Below, in pieces: positions 35,393 to 48,257 of a stretch of DNA of 64,000 nt. The stretch lies in NCBI RefSeq assembly GCF_019649055.1, contig NW_026570313.1, positions 248,001 through 312,000 on the forward strand, given 5' to 3'. The notes under the pieces are model-generated. The model did no database searches and was not told where the DNA came from. It was given only the letters and a program-made list of their open reading frames with translations. Positions within the stretch are counted from its first letter, which is position 1, and each line of letters starts with the position of its first letter. The stretch is from Paramacrobiotus metropolitanus (taxonomy: Eukaryota > Tardigrada > Eutardigrada > Parachela > Macrobiotidae). The position numbers and the translations under genes were made by a program.

Positions 35393-38300
35393 TTAACGCC
35401 ATTCGTTGCCGAAGAAAGCCTTGAATTCGAACGGCTCCGCCCCGTCGATGACGCGTGTGATGGGCGTGTTGGGAGAATATTTTTCTTGTTTAAGGAATTC
35501 CTGCAATAAAAATCAATAAGGATAAGAATACAAATGTAAATAATATTGTTGGAACAAAATTTAAATTTTAATATGGAAAATAAATGATAACAATTTATAA
35601 ATAACAATCTATAAAAAAACATAAATTTTGAAATTTCAAACAAATGCAGAAGTACTAATTTGGAAAAAATTAATAATATAAATTTATAAAAAAAATACCA
35701 GGCAAATCAAATAACTAAAAATCCCCGTGTTAGAAATACGGTATAAAATATGATAAATGCACAAATAATAAATAAAATTTGGTTCTTTTGTAGTTGCATG
35801 TTTCAGTTTCGAATTAATTCACAGTGATTACGTGCCTGTGCCCAGTTCATGGATGATTCGCGTTCGCGGTCGGTGGCGCCCTTGCCCACCCACACCCAGA
35901 TGCCGCCGACGCCCTTACCGGCATCCAGAATAAAGCAATCCTGTTCAGAAGAATATGAACGCTTTTAATTTTCTTAATTACGTCGATCGGTAAGCTCAAG
36001 AAAAATAGCACCAGTGGTGCCGCACCACTCACACTGGAGTTCAGATCGGTTTTGAGGGGTTTCTCGGCTTTCAGTTGCTTGATCTCCACCTTGCCGCTGG
36101 CGTCGGTGACCCTGTATCAGTCTCAGTTAAGCTTTCTATTGCTGCACTAAAAACTGATAAAGCCTCCACAAACGTGCTTGAAAAGGCGCTGTAATTTTCC
36201 GGACGTTTCCTCTGACCATTTCTCATCCTGCATGAACTCCTTGTGGGCCTTCAGTTTCTTCTTGTTCAGCGGTAAGAATTTCTCGAACAGCTTCATCACA
36301 AAGAGAATCAGAAACGGTTGACATGGGATAGTTTCTTCAACGTAAGGTACCTCAAGAGTTTTTCCCGTCAGCTGTTCTATTTCTTTACCGTCATCTATAA
36401 AAAAAATTACAAATATTGAAGTTCAGAAATAACTGCATAAAACGTCACAAATTAGGAAAAAAAGGAGCGGCGTACCGACACGGACCACCGCCTCGCCCGG
36501 CTGGTCCTTGAAGAGCTGCGCGATGTTGGTGGCCTCGAAGGCCTCCTTGCGGTTGGCGTTCTTGCCGATGTAAATGAAGATGCGCTCGCCGGCGTCCAGG
36601 ACGAACGCGTCACCGTCGTTCATGCGCTCCCAGGTGATCTCGCGAATCTAAACGGTATTGGCATGATATTGACCTTTACGATCTTGTGATAAGGATGAGG
36701 CATACTTCGCGAGCAATGGGTGTCTTGGCGCCCTTAATTATGAAGAGCCGCGGACGGAATCCGTCGTCGGCCACTTTCAGACCTGTGGCCACGCCTCCTT
36801 TGAGATACCTGCCACCCGATAAAATTAGTAGACGTCAGCATATATTAAAGGTCGCAATGTTAATGCTATTACTGCAAAACGGTTCCTACGGTTTCCTAAT
36901 TAGATTTCTTAGGTTTTTTTAGACTCCTTAATTAAATTTTCTTTCGCTTGGTTGACACGCTCAGTGTAATGCGACACACGTGCGTAAAGGTCAACACTGA
37001 TTTTACCGAATGCCCTTGGGGAAGTAGCTGATAAAGCGCAGCGACTCAAAACCCTGCACTTCTCGGTGCTGCACCGGCATGTCGCCGAAGGCCATGTCCA
37101 GCTCCACCGTCTTGTACGCCGCCGTTGCTCGCTCGTCCTGCAGCGTTACTGTTAGCTGTCATGTCTTAATATCAACTTCACCGTGCTCGCTCGGTGCGCT
37201 GCATACGAGCTTCGTACCACTGAACAGTTTTCGCCCAACCTGTAAACAGAATTAATGGTCATACAACGAACACGCTTTGGGACATCACAGGTTTGTTAAA
37301 TTTAATTTCGAGGTGCTCACCAGAAGTGAATGTGGATCTCCGCGGTCCGTTGGAATTTGGCGGGCTGCAATAACAAGAAAGAGTTGACGGTTTGTTTATA
37401 GAAAAAAATGCTCTATTTGACTTTTTTTCGTTGCCGGTTAATTAACGGTTGGATGCTTTGTGATGAAACAGCTAGTTTTTAAATTGCATAAGGCACATAA
37501 AGAGTGCTTGCAACTACTTCATTTTGGACGAGTTTGGCGTTCGATTGTGATTAAACGACTGTCGCAGCAAGGCACGAGTGCGGACGCGGCCAATCCTGCC
37601 TGATCGAATCACCACCGGATGCATGACAATTCGAAACAAACGACTGACGAGAACTTCCTTGCACCGGCATTTCCCGGAAAGCGTGAGCCGCCGAAAGGGC
37701 ACCTTTTCTGTTGGAAACGGTTTGTCAGTCATGCATCCCCGCAACATGACGAAATATGAGTGCGGACGGGCCAATTTTAGCTCGTAGACACAACATGCGT
37801 GCAGTGGTGACTGGTGAGCAGGGAAACTGCGGACAGGATGCGGGGCCTGCGATAACTCATGCAGGCAGCATCCGTTGCGCTCCGTCATGTCGTCGTGGGC
37901 GCTGATTAATGGGCCAGACGCTGCAGCGCGGCAGGACGTTAATTTTCGCTTGGTAAAAACGACGATAAGCAGAGCACGGATTTAAAAATACCATTTTCAG
38001 CACACACGATGTCGTCCATACCAAAGCCAGCTTTTTATATGCACAGAAGAAACTGTATCTACGACTAGGCGACAAGAAAATTTCTGCGGCCATTAATAAG
38101 CTTAATTAATCTACGTTGTAATTTATTTATGTAAAAAAATTATGGTGCTGGTTTTATTTGTATGGAAGCACTATTTTTTATTTATATTTGTCAGGCTTTT
38201 ATTTATAAGAATGTACCCAATTTTATCTACTTTAGCACAATATTATGTTGTATTAATACAGTTTTATTCTTCGGAAATAACTAAAATAACTAAAATTACA

Positions 38301-39348
38301 AATAAAAATACAGTATAAATAAAATATTTTATTTATAAATAAAGTTTATTACTTTTTTGGCGTTTATAGCGCGCTGACGAAGGCAACATTTTGTAGGGCA
38401 TGCGATCGTATGTGTGCTGATATGGATGCGATGTAAACATTTGGCTAGCAGTGTGTACATTTCCGCTCATCGTTTGCACATGCTAAAAATATCATTATGC
38501 CAATCAATAACTCATATTCACATTCTCCGCCACAGTTATCCTCTCCGGCCCCTCCATGTTTCGGCATTCCATTAGCACGTACAGTACATGCCATCAATAT
38601 CGGTTATGTTATTACCCACGACCAAAATGCCGGCAACGTGACTGACCCGTCGTTAATTAAATTTAAAGAGAAACCAAATTCCTTCCATATTACAGCCTCT
38701 ACTTTTACATGCTTCTTTATTTGCAGCTTACTTAACTTGCTTACTAAATCTTTACCAAAATCGTAATTAACATTTTGCCGAGTTTGACAATAAATAAGAT
38801 TGCTAGAATTTCATACTTTATCATATGTTTTAAATCGGCAAAGGCCGGCGTAATTATACTGTAAGTACGCCTGCGCAAAGGTGCTCTAATCTAATTGTAA
38901 ATGAGGATATTAAACACTGTACCTTGATGTTCATTCCACCTTGCTCGCGTGAGTTGGTTGCCTGTACGATCAAACTGTTTACCGATTTAACAGGTGCTGT
39001 GTACATATAGCCACACTTTTCCGTTTACCGAGAAAACGATGTACGCATCCCCGGCATAGAAATCCCCGTATTTCTCCCGTGGAAGCGGCACCACCGCCAA
39101 TTTCTATAACGAACATAATCACCATATCACAACTGTTTTTCTTCATGTCAAATAAAATAGCAGTTAAAAACTTGCAAACACATGTAGCAAAATCGAAAAG
39201 CGTAAAATATTTTCATCAATGCGACAAGAAAATTAATTAGTGCGAATGAGTGGTTTACCTCGACCCGCCAGATGTAGAAGCCGGTCATATCCTTGGGAAT
39301 TTTGGCGAATTCCGGGTCGATCTTCGTATCACGCTCGCGGTTGCTCAT
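35393..39348 (-). CDS. Gelsolin/severin-like actin-binding protein, three gelsolin repeats
   Basis: Thirteen exons: 39348-39259, 39103-39029, 38961-38923, 37364-37321, 37239-37221, 37137-37007, 36808-36706, 36647-36476, 36394-36351, 36290-36178, 36111-36033, 35940-35836 and 35500-35393. All phases agree and give 373 residues, the length of severin/CapG-type proteins. Repeat 1 has [18 protein letters not shown] and IHIHFW. Between repeats 1 and 2 is the conserved [10 protein letters not shown]...[11 protein letters not shown], ending in YFPKGIRYLKGG. Repeat 2 has [20 protein letters not shown]; repeat 3 has [23 protein letters not shown] and the [16 protein letters not shown] end. Such proteins sever and cap actin in a calcium-dependent way in the cytoplasm; there is no signal peptide. 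Exons 10 and 12 appear to end at GC donors (both GCACGT). The end of exon 5 is my choice; a longer version to 37181 also keeps phase. Confidence 0.9.
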
Positions 39349-40080
39349 AGTGCCGGTTTAGTTAGAAAAAAAATGAAACTAAATTTACAATTAAGTTGGA
39401 TAAAATGTTGGTTTAACAAAATCGCGAAGGTCGGACGAAACACGGTTCAGTAGAAACAGCGTGCAGCGGAATTGGCTGCCTGGGTGGTGTGAGGAATGAA
39501 TAACTGTGTAAATGTCAAGTGGATTAGCTTTCCCAAGATCCGATTTCCACTGCTTCCGAATACTCCGCTTGTATGCACCGTGAACGTGTTAGTCAGCCGG
39601 TGCATCATCTGCCGCAGCGGAAGCAAACCGAACTCTGTACTTGCTTACGTTGGTTATATGGCGCGAATGTGCAGCCATTAGCGGCACCACCGGGGAACCG
39701 GCCCCACCCCCGGGTACACACGGCCTGCGACCCCGGGACGCAGTCGCGTTTAACAAGGCCGCTTTTGTTGACATGGCATTCAGCGCACGGCGCGAGTGCT
39801 GATTGATGGCAGGCAAAGTCCGCGACTAATTTTAGGCTGGTGCGGATTAGCCGGGCCGCTGAATGGTAATGGCATTTTATGGCGGTGAAGGGTATATAGG
39901 CATAATTCGGCAATTATGCCGGAAAAGTGCCGGGATTATGGCCGATGGATTTATGGGCCGGAATAACGCCTGATCAAGTTCCGTGCCTGGATTACTTTAC
40001 ACAATGCAACACGTTGGAAAAAACTAACGTTAAATACATCGTTACTTATATATTCACTGTGATACAGATATATTTTTCGT

Positions 40081-40434
40081 ATATATAGGGGGAAAAATGT
40101 GTCTAGCCGAACCAATCCCTTGTATTTCTGATGTAAGCCAGCTGGTGGTTTACGTTGTGGCTTGACAGTGTTTTATGTAAAGCGCTGCCATTAAGATTGC
40201 AGGTACTGATAACAGGTAAGCAGCACTCGTACAACTGCAGGTAAACAGGCTAAAACTGTGTTATAGCCCGGACCTGCCTGGTGCAGCTAATACCACATGT
40301 ACCGTCAATGCCGCACAGCCTGAATAGCAGCGCTTTACATAAAACGCTGTGCAGCCACAACGTAAACCACCAGCTGGCTTACATCAGAAGTACAAGGGAC
40401 TGGTTCGGCTAGACACATTTTTCCCCTTATATAC
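40081..40434. mobile_element. Palindromic TIR element (MITE-like)
   Basis: About 354 bases. Outer ends ATATAGGGGGAAAAATGTGT and complement, then a shared GTCTAGCCGAACCA. An inner inverted pair (AGCCAGCTGGTGGTTTACGT and complement) brackets a 100-base centre. It has the same end type as 4870-5089. No coding capacity. Confidence 0.68.
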
Positions 40435-40594
40435 GCAAATTTTCATATATAGGAGTATACAAGAAAAAATCTACATAAGTACGGTGTGCCAAGTATTGTA
40501 CTGTGTTTGAAATGCACTGTGTTTGTTTGTTTGTATGTGCCTTAAGTCGAAACGGCACTTTTTTACAAGTATGTTAAAGAAAGTTATCGGAGGG

Positions 40595-40818
40595 TCAACT
40601 ATGGAAATGCGGCTAGAGCGTCTTCTGGATAAAATTCTTGCTGTTAATCTTAAAATTCTCGAAGCTAGTTCTGTACCTTATTTTAAATTTATACTCAGAT
40701 CTGTTAATCTCTCCTAAATGTTTTTTTTTTAACATTAACAGAAAATTATTTTGTTCGACCAGACCTGAAGTCCCTTCGGGGTTGTCTGCTCTTGTGCTGT
40801 AATAATAATAATAATAAT
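40595..40818 (+). mobile_element. LINE 3' end with (AAT)n tail
   Basis: The plus strand encodes a short tail (MRLERLLDKILAVNLKILEA, then FKFILRSVNLS) homologous to the end of the LINE at 29737-30357. It shares the 3' untranslated words GACCAGAC, GAAGTCCC and GGGTTGTCTGCTCTTG and a (AAT)n tail at 40798-40818. Heavily 5'-truncated. Confidence 0.75.
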
Positions 40819-41466
40819 GTGTCTGTACGCTGAGCCGCTGTGGCTGTGTAATCAGTGTAAAACAATAATTATTAGAATTTTACTTTTTGAGAAAACCTGG
40901 GCTGGGTTGTACCGCCAGTCTAAACGAAAGGTTTTACACATATGTCGAGCGCAGTCTGTCCGAGAAAATACTGTTACGCAATGCCAGTTAACAATTTAAA
41001 AGAATTTTAATTTTATCAGCAAATACTTCCACTCACCTGGTGGGATGTCTGCACCCAGATGTAGTTTGACTACCCTAGGAGTAATGTATCGAAATATTGT
41101 ATACGCTCCACGACTGGCCTTTTCCAGTGTCGGTTAGTTAACGTACAGACGTCTACAGTATCGTTCATGAATAATATTTCTAATTACAATTGTTGCTTCT
41201 TGTTTCCTGCTTTCTTTCCGGATGATTACCGCTTCTAGTTTTTTTTCCAAAATCGATACTCGATAGAAACCGGATTGTAATTAGCATGAAAAACGCTGAT
41301 AAAAAAATATGTCTCATCGGAGCTGGTGTTTTGCATCGAATGTTGGCCATAATTCTTTGCGCAGTGGCAACAAAACCGCGCTGTAGCGTCAATAATTATT
41401 TATTTTTGCCAACTTTACCGACGGTATCAAAATTTCGATACTCTACTTACCGCGTTCGTTTCTACA

Positions 41467-42440
41467 ATGCCGTGTTCTATCCTCTTCGTCGGGTTTATTG
41501 TGGCCATTGCCGGTTGGAGCAGCTGCTGGGCCGACTTTCCCAACTGGGGGCAGAGTGAGTGCCTTGCTGTAATTCGGTGTACAAATTGCCTTATTAAATC
41601 TGTGATAAATGGTGATTATATTTTACTAGAAGAACGGATATTCTCCTACTGTATTTCAAAACATGGTCCACTTTTTTATTTGATTTTTTATATTTGGTTT
41701 TAAATTACCAAAGCCGGGTATCAAAGGAAGGTGAATTTAAGTCTGAAAATTGGTATTTCCGAACAGATCTGTGCACTTAGTTTTAACTAATTATTTTGGC
41801 GCGAGTTATTTTCGAGTTATCGAGTTAAACACATAACTTTGTAGCGTAACTTGAAAACACGTAATTAACGTGACTCTAGCGTAACTCGCACAAATCTGCA
41901 TATAATGGTAGCGTAACTAGCGGTATATAACCCGAAACTCCGTTTACTTGCATGAATAGTGTAACTCGCAGGCTCCCTGTAACTCGTAACTTTGACGGTG
42001 GGTAAATTTTCCGTAACTGCACAGGTCGTTTTCCTAGAATAAAACAATAAACCTGTTAATGCGCATGTCATATCGCAGATAACGCCTTCAATGGTGGCGC
42101 AAACGGCGGCATGTCTAACTGGCAGCCGCTGTCGCCTAACATCATGGACGACCGGCTGCGGAATAATCCCTGGCTAAACAAGGCCCAAGGTAGCCGCCAG
42201 ACACCGGCTATTCACGGCGCTCCACCGGCTGCCCACAGCGCTCCTTCTGCTGCTTCCAACCGGCCGCCACAGTGCCCGGTCTGCCACTGTCCCGCCTCCA
42301 ACGCCGGCACTGGCACCAACGCCAAGAGCGCTGCTGTCAAGCCGCCGGCGAAGAAAGACAATCCCCGCCCATCGGCCACGCCCGCTCCCGTCAAAAAGAA
42401 CAACCAGGCAGCCGGCAACAAAGGCAAGGGCAAGGCCTAA
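41467..42440 (+). CDS. Small secreted protein with Pro/Ala/Lys-rich tail
   Basis: Exons 41467-41554 and 42079-42440 join in phase (GTGAGT donor, ATATCGCAG acceptor); 149 residues. Exon 1 is a signal peptide (MPCSILFVGFIVAIAGWSSC). Exon 2 begins Asn/Gly/Trp-rich (NNAFNGGANGGMSNWQPL). It then has a lone Cys cluster (PPQCPVCHCP) and ends in a Pro/Ala/Lys-rich, strongly basic tail (KPPAKKDNPRPSATPAPVKK). I do not recognise a family. The tail composition recalls the ends of the CBM14 protein at 24027 and of the Cys-rich protein at 58488. The CxxCxC cluster could bind metal or form disulphides. Probably extracellular. Confidence 0.72.
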
Positions 42441-43522
42441 GCAAACGCTGTCCAGCTTGGAGCCTGGTCAATTTAACCGTTACTGTAGGCTGTTGTCATT
42501 GGTGCAATATTTTGAGAGCGTTGGAAATTTTAAGGCTTTATCTGGTGATTTCAAAATGCTGGGGTGTTTAAGCGTTTAATGGCTCACTAACAAATTAAAA
42601 TGCAAACAAGCTTATCCAGGTTATCCTCCGGTGGTCTTGAAACTTTGCCGTAAAAGGCGAATAACACCAAGGACTGCGTTAAGTAAGGTGCGGTTACTGC
42701 GGTTACTCCACTCCAGCACTTAAGATATGCCGCCAGATTTATCAGCTGTTGATTCTCGTTTTCCGACAATATTACGGTTCACCATGGTCACATGGTGTAT
42801 CGCTTTTTGCATCATAAACCTTAACACAGACATGTTTACCACCACAGACATAATTACATTCGACTGCTAAGAGCCAAGAGGCATGCTGCACGTCTGCACC
42901 AACGCATCGGGAATGCCGAAGGCATTTGCTTTCGCGTACCGGTTTCCGTGTCTAGACCAATACAGTAACCTGTTATAACACACTCTATAATTCCCACCTA
43001 AAACATATACACCTTCATCAACCACAGCCAATGTCAATGCAGATCATGATTTCTGCAAATTTTCTAAAGAAGTCCAGACGTATGTTAGCGTATTGAAACG
43101 ATGCTCTTAGAGCATCTCAATTGGAACTGATTTTCACCGCTTCGAGGGAGCTTGCGTTTGTTCGGGTGGGAAAAAGATGCGAGGTCACGAAGCAGCTACG
43201 ATTACGATTACCAGAAGCGAGCAACACCCGATCATTGTGCAGCCAGGTCGCTGGTGTAATTTTTATTAGAACGTCCCGTGCGAGCGAAAGAAGAAAGAAA
43301 ACTAAATCTAATTTAGAAATGGAATGGGCAACTTCAACTTATTTAAAGATTCGGGTTCATCCGGGTTTCAATCCCTTTAGGTAATCATGCACTACTCGCG
43401 TAATACGTGTGGTGCACTGGATCATTATCCGAGGCGTAACGTGGCAGAGCTGTATGCGAATATGATACTTTCGTATTATCTTTAGTGTGGATCGCTGGCA
43501 CTGAACCACACTACACCTGGAT
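42441..43522. other. Intergenic DNA
   Basis: No gene. The last part (43150-43375) is a dispersed repeat. Confidence 0.45.
43150..43375. repeat. Dispersed repeat (copy 2)
   Basis: Matches 32225-32470 in order, including AGAACGTCCCGT and GAAAACTAAAT-type stretches. Confidence 0.45.
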
Positions 43523-45005
43523 TCAAGGACGATGGCCTAGTTGTGACAAATAGGCCGTCTCCAACGGTGACAGCCAACTGTCCGTCAGACGCAGGCCACT
43601 GCGTCGTTGTGCCAGATCCAGCAGTTGATAGGAACGGTAACTGCGTGTGACGTTGGCAATAGGCACGAACTTAACGTTTCCTCTTTCACGCTCCCAAGGG
43701 TCGGTAGTATAATTTCCACAGGTCAGCGCGTCGGGCAGTACATAGAGATAGTTCATGCCTGGCTCCGGGTAGGCTAGACGCGTTGGCTGCTGATACCACG
43801 CCCACACACTGCTCATGCTAGCGCAGTCGCACTCCCCATCGTGCAAACACAACGGATTGTATCCCAGTCGCAGGTATGGTCGCCCGTCCGGTGCAGATAT
43901 ACTTGCCAGAAGGTCATCGCTGATACTCGTCAGCTGGTTGTCATCAAGATACAATGTCTCCAGACGGGACAGGGCAAAGTAGCGGCTAAAAAAAATTTCG
44001 CGGATTCCGTCGTTCTCCAGAGAAATATGCTGAAAAAAAAATAAACACCTTTAGTTCCCTGGCTTTATAGACAAATGTCTGCATTTTCTGTTGACACGAA
44101 ACGGGTACCCTAGAGTGCGGCAGGGGACAGTTTTAGGCATAGAAATCGCAGAGGCCCGGCAAAGTAATTTGGTACTTCCACCCGGGCCAAACTGAACTGT
44201 TCAAAACATTTAGTAAACAATTAAAACCTTACAGTGAAGTAAAAAAAGAAAATTTTCGAAAGCTTCTCAAACCTTTGATGTGACAGGTTTGGGTAAACAT
44301 TGAAAAACCATTTGTCTCTAGAGTGACAAGCGCGTAGTCATGCTCCGAAGTAAATCGTACCGTTAAGCTGACAGCCACTGGCTTCCATATTGACCAATCC
44401 ACGTGCGAAATGCTGTTTTCGGCGATCCAGACGCGACTTAGCTGCGGCATGCGTCCCGGCAGCGGATTTAATGCGCCAAAAGCGTCAACGGCGATGTTCG
44501 CCATGCGGTTGCGCTGTAAGTTAAGAATCTGCAGCCGTTCGAAACCGGCTAAGGTGTCGCGTGTCAGTACCGGCAAATAAATATCATACAGGTCCAGCAT
44601 GGTTAATCTGCCTTTGACGTTACTCAAAAAGCGGTTAACGGGGAACGGTTGATCATCTGGGGCCACCCAGATGCTGAACAGCCGAACGGTGTGCAAACGC
44701 GGCCGGGACGGAAGCGGCAGGAAAGTGCTAAGTAAACAGCTGCGATCGCATTGCTTCTTATCCGCCATATCTCCAATGGACAAATCCGTAATGTTGTCGG
44801 CGATCTGACTGACATTGTAGCTGGACGCTGTGGCGCAGCTGCAGGACGTTAACGCGGAGTCGGCGCTGCAGGCCGGCAGAACGTAACTGGAACAAGCATC
44901 ACGAGAACTGGAGCAGCCGTAGCAGCCCTCAGCAAAAGCCAACGCGATGTCCACATTAGAAAACGCAGCGTACACTGCTAGTGTTAGCAACTGGAAACCA
45001 TACAT
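43523..45005 (-). CDS. Secreted leucine-rich-repeat protein
   Basis: Exons 45005-44361 and 44029-43523 join in phase 0 (GTACGA donor, TTTCAG acceptor); 383 residues. Residues 1-25 are a signal peptide (MYGFQLLTLAVYAAFSNVDI). A Cys-rich N-terminal cap follows (CYGCSSSRDACSSYVLPACS, then CSC). LRR-type units include TLAGFERLQILNLQRNRM, MPQLSRVWIAENSI and SRLETLYLDDNQLTSI. A C-terminal cap has CLHDGECDCASMSSVWAWY, like an LRRCT domain. Extracellular LRR proteins of this kind usually act in recognition or adhesion. There is no transmembrane segment. The two genes at 52887 and 62061 have the same general plan but are not close copies. Confidence 0.8.
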
Positions 45006-45564
45006 TGTAATGGGAGTGACGTTGACAGTTAGTCTCTACAGCGCGTCTACTGATAATCGCAATACGGATGCGGCAACGCGAACATGCAGCGCTGAGCATG
45101 CCTGATGATGCGGAAGTTAGCCGAAAGCGATAATTTATACACATCAGATTTCTATTAAACCGGAACGCGACCTCGGTGCCGACGCGTATAAGTTGCCCGA
45201 AAAAACATTCATCGGTTTTAGTCAGCTGGTTTGGTGATTGACTTGTTTCTGCTAGCTTTGCAGTTCACACACAATGCAAGGCGTCAAACTGCGTCAAACT
45301 CCAACAATTAATTATGATTTATAAGCAGTTATGAATTTTATGAGTGGCTAGTACGTAGCTACTTTTATGTAGCAGCGAAGACAATTATGGAAGTTTTGAG
45401 GGCTAATTTGTGTAATCCAGTTAACCCAGATATTGTACTAGCGATAGCCTTGCTTCTTTTCGGCAGACGTTCCGATGTAGGCATGATTTTTTAATGTTTT
45501 TCGATTTCTGCCGGTTTTCAAACTCTCATTAACAAGCAACGGCACGGCAGGAACTAAACTGGCA
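45006..45564. other. Intergenic DNA
   Basis: No gene seen; upstream of the LRR gene and downstream of the first GLYAT-like gene. Confidence 0.45.
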
Positions 45565-46764
45565 TTACGATGAAGTTAAGTTGTTAGCAGACGTATAAGT
45601 TATCGCATGCATGATCTTCCCTTTAAACTCCTTCCCACCAACGGCCGTCAAACTCTTCTGTGAGGTGACATTAAACTGCATCGTCATCACCCACACGCTG
45701 ATCTCGCCCAGGTCCCGCAGCTTCCGCATCAACGCTTTCAGGACCAGCTGGTAGAATCCACGTTGCCGGTACGCCGGATTAACGTATCCCGTTGCCAGAA
45801 TTCCTTCCGATCGGTACAAGCAGTACGCTAACGGCTCAGTTGTCCCTTGGACGAAGAGCGCCGCGTTCGGGAAGCCCTGCTCAATCATGTAGCGGAGACT
45901 TTTCTCGTTGTTCTCCGTGTTACCGTAACTGCGCTCGCGGGCAATCTTGGTCACGTGCTCGACGCCCAAGCTCCCCAGGCAAAAACCGGGCGGGACCGAG
46001 TGTCTTCGTTAACAAACCGTTGCGTAAAACAAACAGACAAAATTATCTTTGCATACAGTGCTAATTAGTCAATGAATAAATGTACGAAATTATGTACGAA
46101 ATCATGCAATAATTCCGAATTGTTTACCAGAAAAAAAAGGCTTTTGCTTTATGACTGCGAAATTATGGAAAAGCTCACTCTAAATCGAGATTCGGCAAGT
46201 CCAGAGCGTAAGCTATTTTTCCCGGCGGGAACCCTTCTTGGACAACGAGATGGTCAAAGCGACCACCATGAAAACCTTGTCCGTCTTCTAAGAGGACAAG
46301 ATGCTCGGGTTCCGTAATATCTGTTAACACAGCAGATCAGTTATGCACCGACACTTAGAGAAAGCGTCGAATGCATTGTTTATTAGGAGAACCTTCGAAA
46401 AGGATGTCATTGGTCCAGTCCAGCGTATCTGGGCATCCGTAGAGCATTTTCCTCAGCACACTGGCATCTTTAGAATATATCAGTACGTCGTAGCCGTTCT
46501 TCAGCGGAACGTAATCTTTCCGGTCGTTCCGCGGTCGGCAGATACACACGGCGAAATCCGGAAAAGCGTCGACCACGAATTCTATTCCGGGCCAGGCGAA
46601 TTTTCCGCGGACAGTGTTGCGTATCATGTGATAAATCTAAGGGTATACAATGCTAAACTTGATATCGCGACAGGATGTGAGTCTCTTACCGACAGACTGC
46701 GCGGGAAATCCGCTTCTAGCGTGGGGAGAATTTCGATCAGCTGCTCTTTCATTAGGACTAACAT
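45565..46764 (-). CDS. GLYAT-like acyltransferase (GNAT superfamily), copy 1
   Basis: Exons 46764-46690, 46636-46393, 46320-46179 and 46003-45565; phases agree and give 299 residues, the usual length of glycine N-acyltransferases. The N-terminal half has the family pattern of a PRSLSIYHMIRN helix followed by EFVVDAFPDFAVCICRP. The C-terminal GNAT half starts at a VPPGFCLGSL segment, leading to VEHVTKIARERS. It ends with the acyl-CoA-binding region YVNPAYRQRGFYQLVLKAL, where the usual second glycine of the Q/RxxGxG loop is Tyr. Relatives conjugate acyl-CoA with glycine or other amines in detoxification. A cag acceptor just before the ATG (46772) suggests a 5' untranslated intron. Direct tandem copy at 48258-49564 with identical sizes for exons 1-3. 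Confidence 0.8.
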
Positions 46765-48257
46765 TTTGCCTGCAAAATGAAATAACAAGTAACGTAATAA
46801 ATCTACGGGCCGGAAAGAAAGTGGGCGAAGTTGTGGTGATACCAGCGCTTCTTTTCGACAAACTTTTACATGCTGATGCGGATGACTGTACCGGCAAGTG
46901 CTGTATGCGAGCGTAACGGCAGACACATCAAACGCTTACTAATCACTGAATTTCACCGGAATGATAAAATGAAAGGTACTCGTATCAAGGTTGATTACTA
47001 GACAAGACTGCGGATAATGCGCTGTAAAGTGTTTGTTATACGCAACTGTCAGTTACTGTAGTACCGCGAAGCGTTAATTACTGATAAAGCCTACATACGC
47101 TAAGCGCTTAGTGGCATTCAAGTTCCAAAATTAATAATTCACTTCGAAATTTTCGGCAGCCTTCGAAATTTACGGACCTTATGGAGACGGTACTAAAAAG
47201 CTAGTGGAAACCGTTGGAAACGGTATAGCGACTTCAACTGGCCAAAAGCGGGCGAAAGAGTTTTTTAAACAGCGAATATTGATAAAACCCTTTATGCACT
47301 ACGTTTGCGCCACAATGTGTTTGCGCCCAACGTTCACTAAGGGAAAAAGATTAACTTTTATTTCCACCATGACAGCTGCACTCCCGACAACTGTGCCGCC
47401 TTCCCACAGTTGCATCAACTTATATAATCGTACCACATCAATATGCTCATATTCGCATACAGCCACAAAGCTAGAAAAACACATGCACCAATCCCATCAC
47501 TGTGTTTCCCATTAGTCACAGATGCAGGTCTCATTCATCCTGCCTCCTCATTATTCCCACTCGACCAGCGGTCAGATCTTACACAGATAAGGAAAAATTC
47601 CGGTAAAGACATAAATGTCTTCACACACATATGGCCATAAATATCTTCACACAGATATGGTCATAATAATACTCGTATTAATGAGGATGCAAACCATGCA
47701 CATGGACAATTAATCAAAGCCACGATAGCCGCCGTCCACTTGTCAACACCACGGCCGTAACAATATCTATGCAAATACAACGGGGAAACGCGATTTGTGT
47801 AATGGGTACCATCCCCGATTAGGAAAGCATAGAGGAAGTGTTTCTTTTGTAAATGCCGTTTTGTTCTGGTGCATAGTTTGTACTCGTACCATGATACTTA
47901 TTAAAGGTTTAACTACCATATTTCACTAGGAAAGAGCACTCGCTTTTTTCGGGCACGGCATGACCGAAGCGTAGCAGGAACATGTGTCTAAATTACAATA
48001 GTTTGGGCTGAGCCTCTAATGGTAAAGCAATTTAAGCTGTTTTCAACAGAGCAGCACTACCAAATTACCGATGTAATCGGGACGCTCTCTTAGAAGTTAG
48101 AACGTATCTGTTGTTGTTATGTTAAAGGTTACACATTTGCCCGGGTCACATAATGTGACCCGCCTGCTTGTTGTGTTATTCGGGTGATCGTGTTGTCTAA
48201 TAAATCACAATGATCCTTGGAAAACATACAGTATAAAATCCTTAACCACGATGGAGT
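46765..48257. other. Spacer between the GLYAT-like genes
   Basis: No gene seen. A probable non-coding first exon of the copy 1 gene may lie in the first few hundred bases. Confidence 0.4.

Larger units (their letters stand above)
39349..41466. other. Intergenic DNA holding two mobile elements
   Basis: No gene. Contains the TIR element at 40081-40434 and a LINE 3' end at 40595-40818. Confidence 0.5.

Noticed and set aside
37514-38093. Open frames inside the third gelsolin intron
   Set aside because: No start context, splice signals or recognisable motifs; they lie within a confidently spliced intron.
43121-43384. Plus-strand frame of 87 codons
   Set aside because: It coincides with a dispersed repeat shared with 32225-32470 in a different frame.
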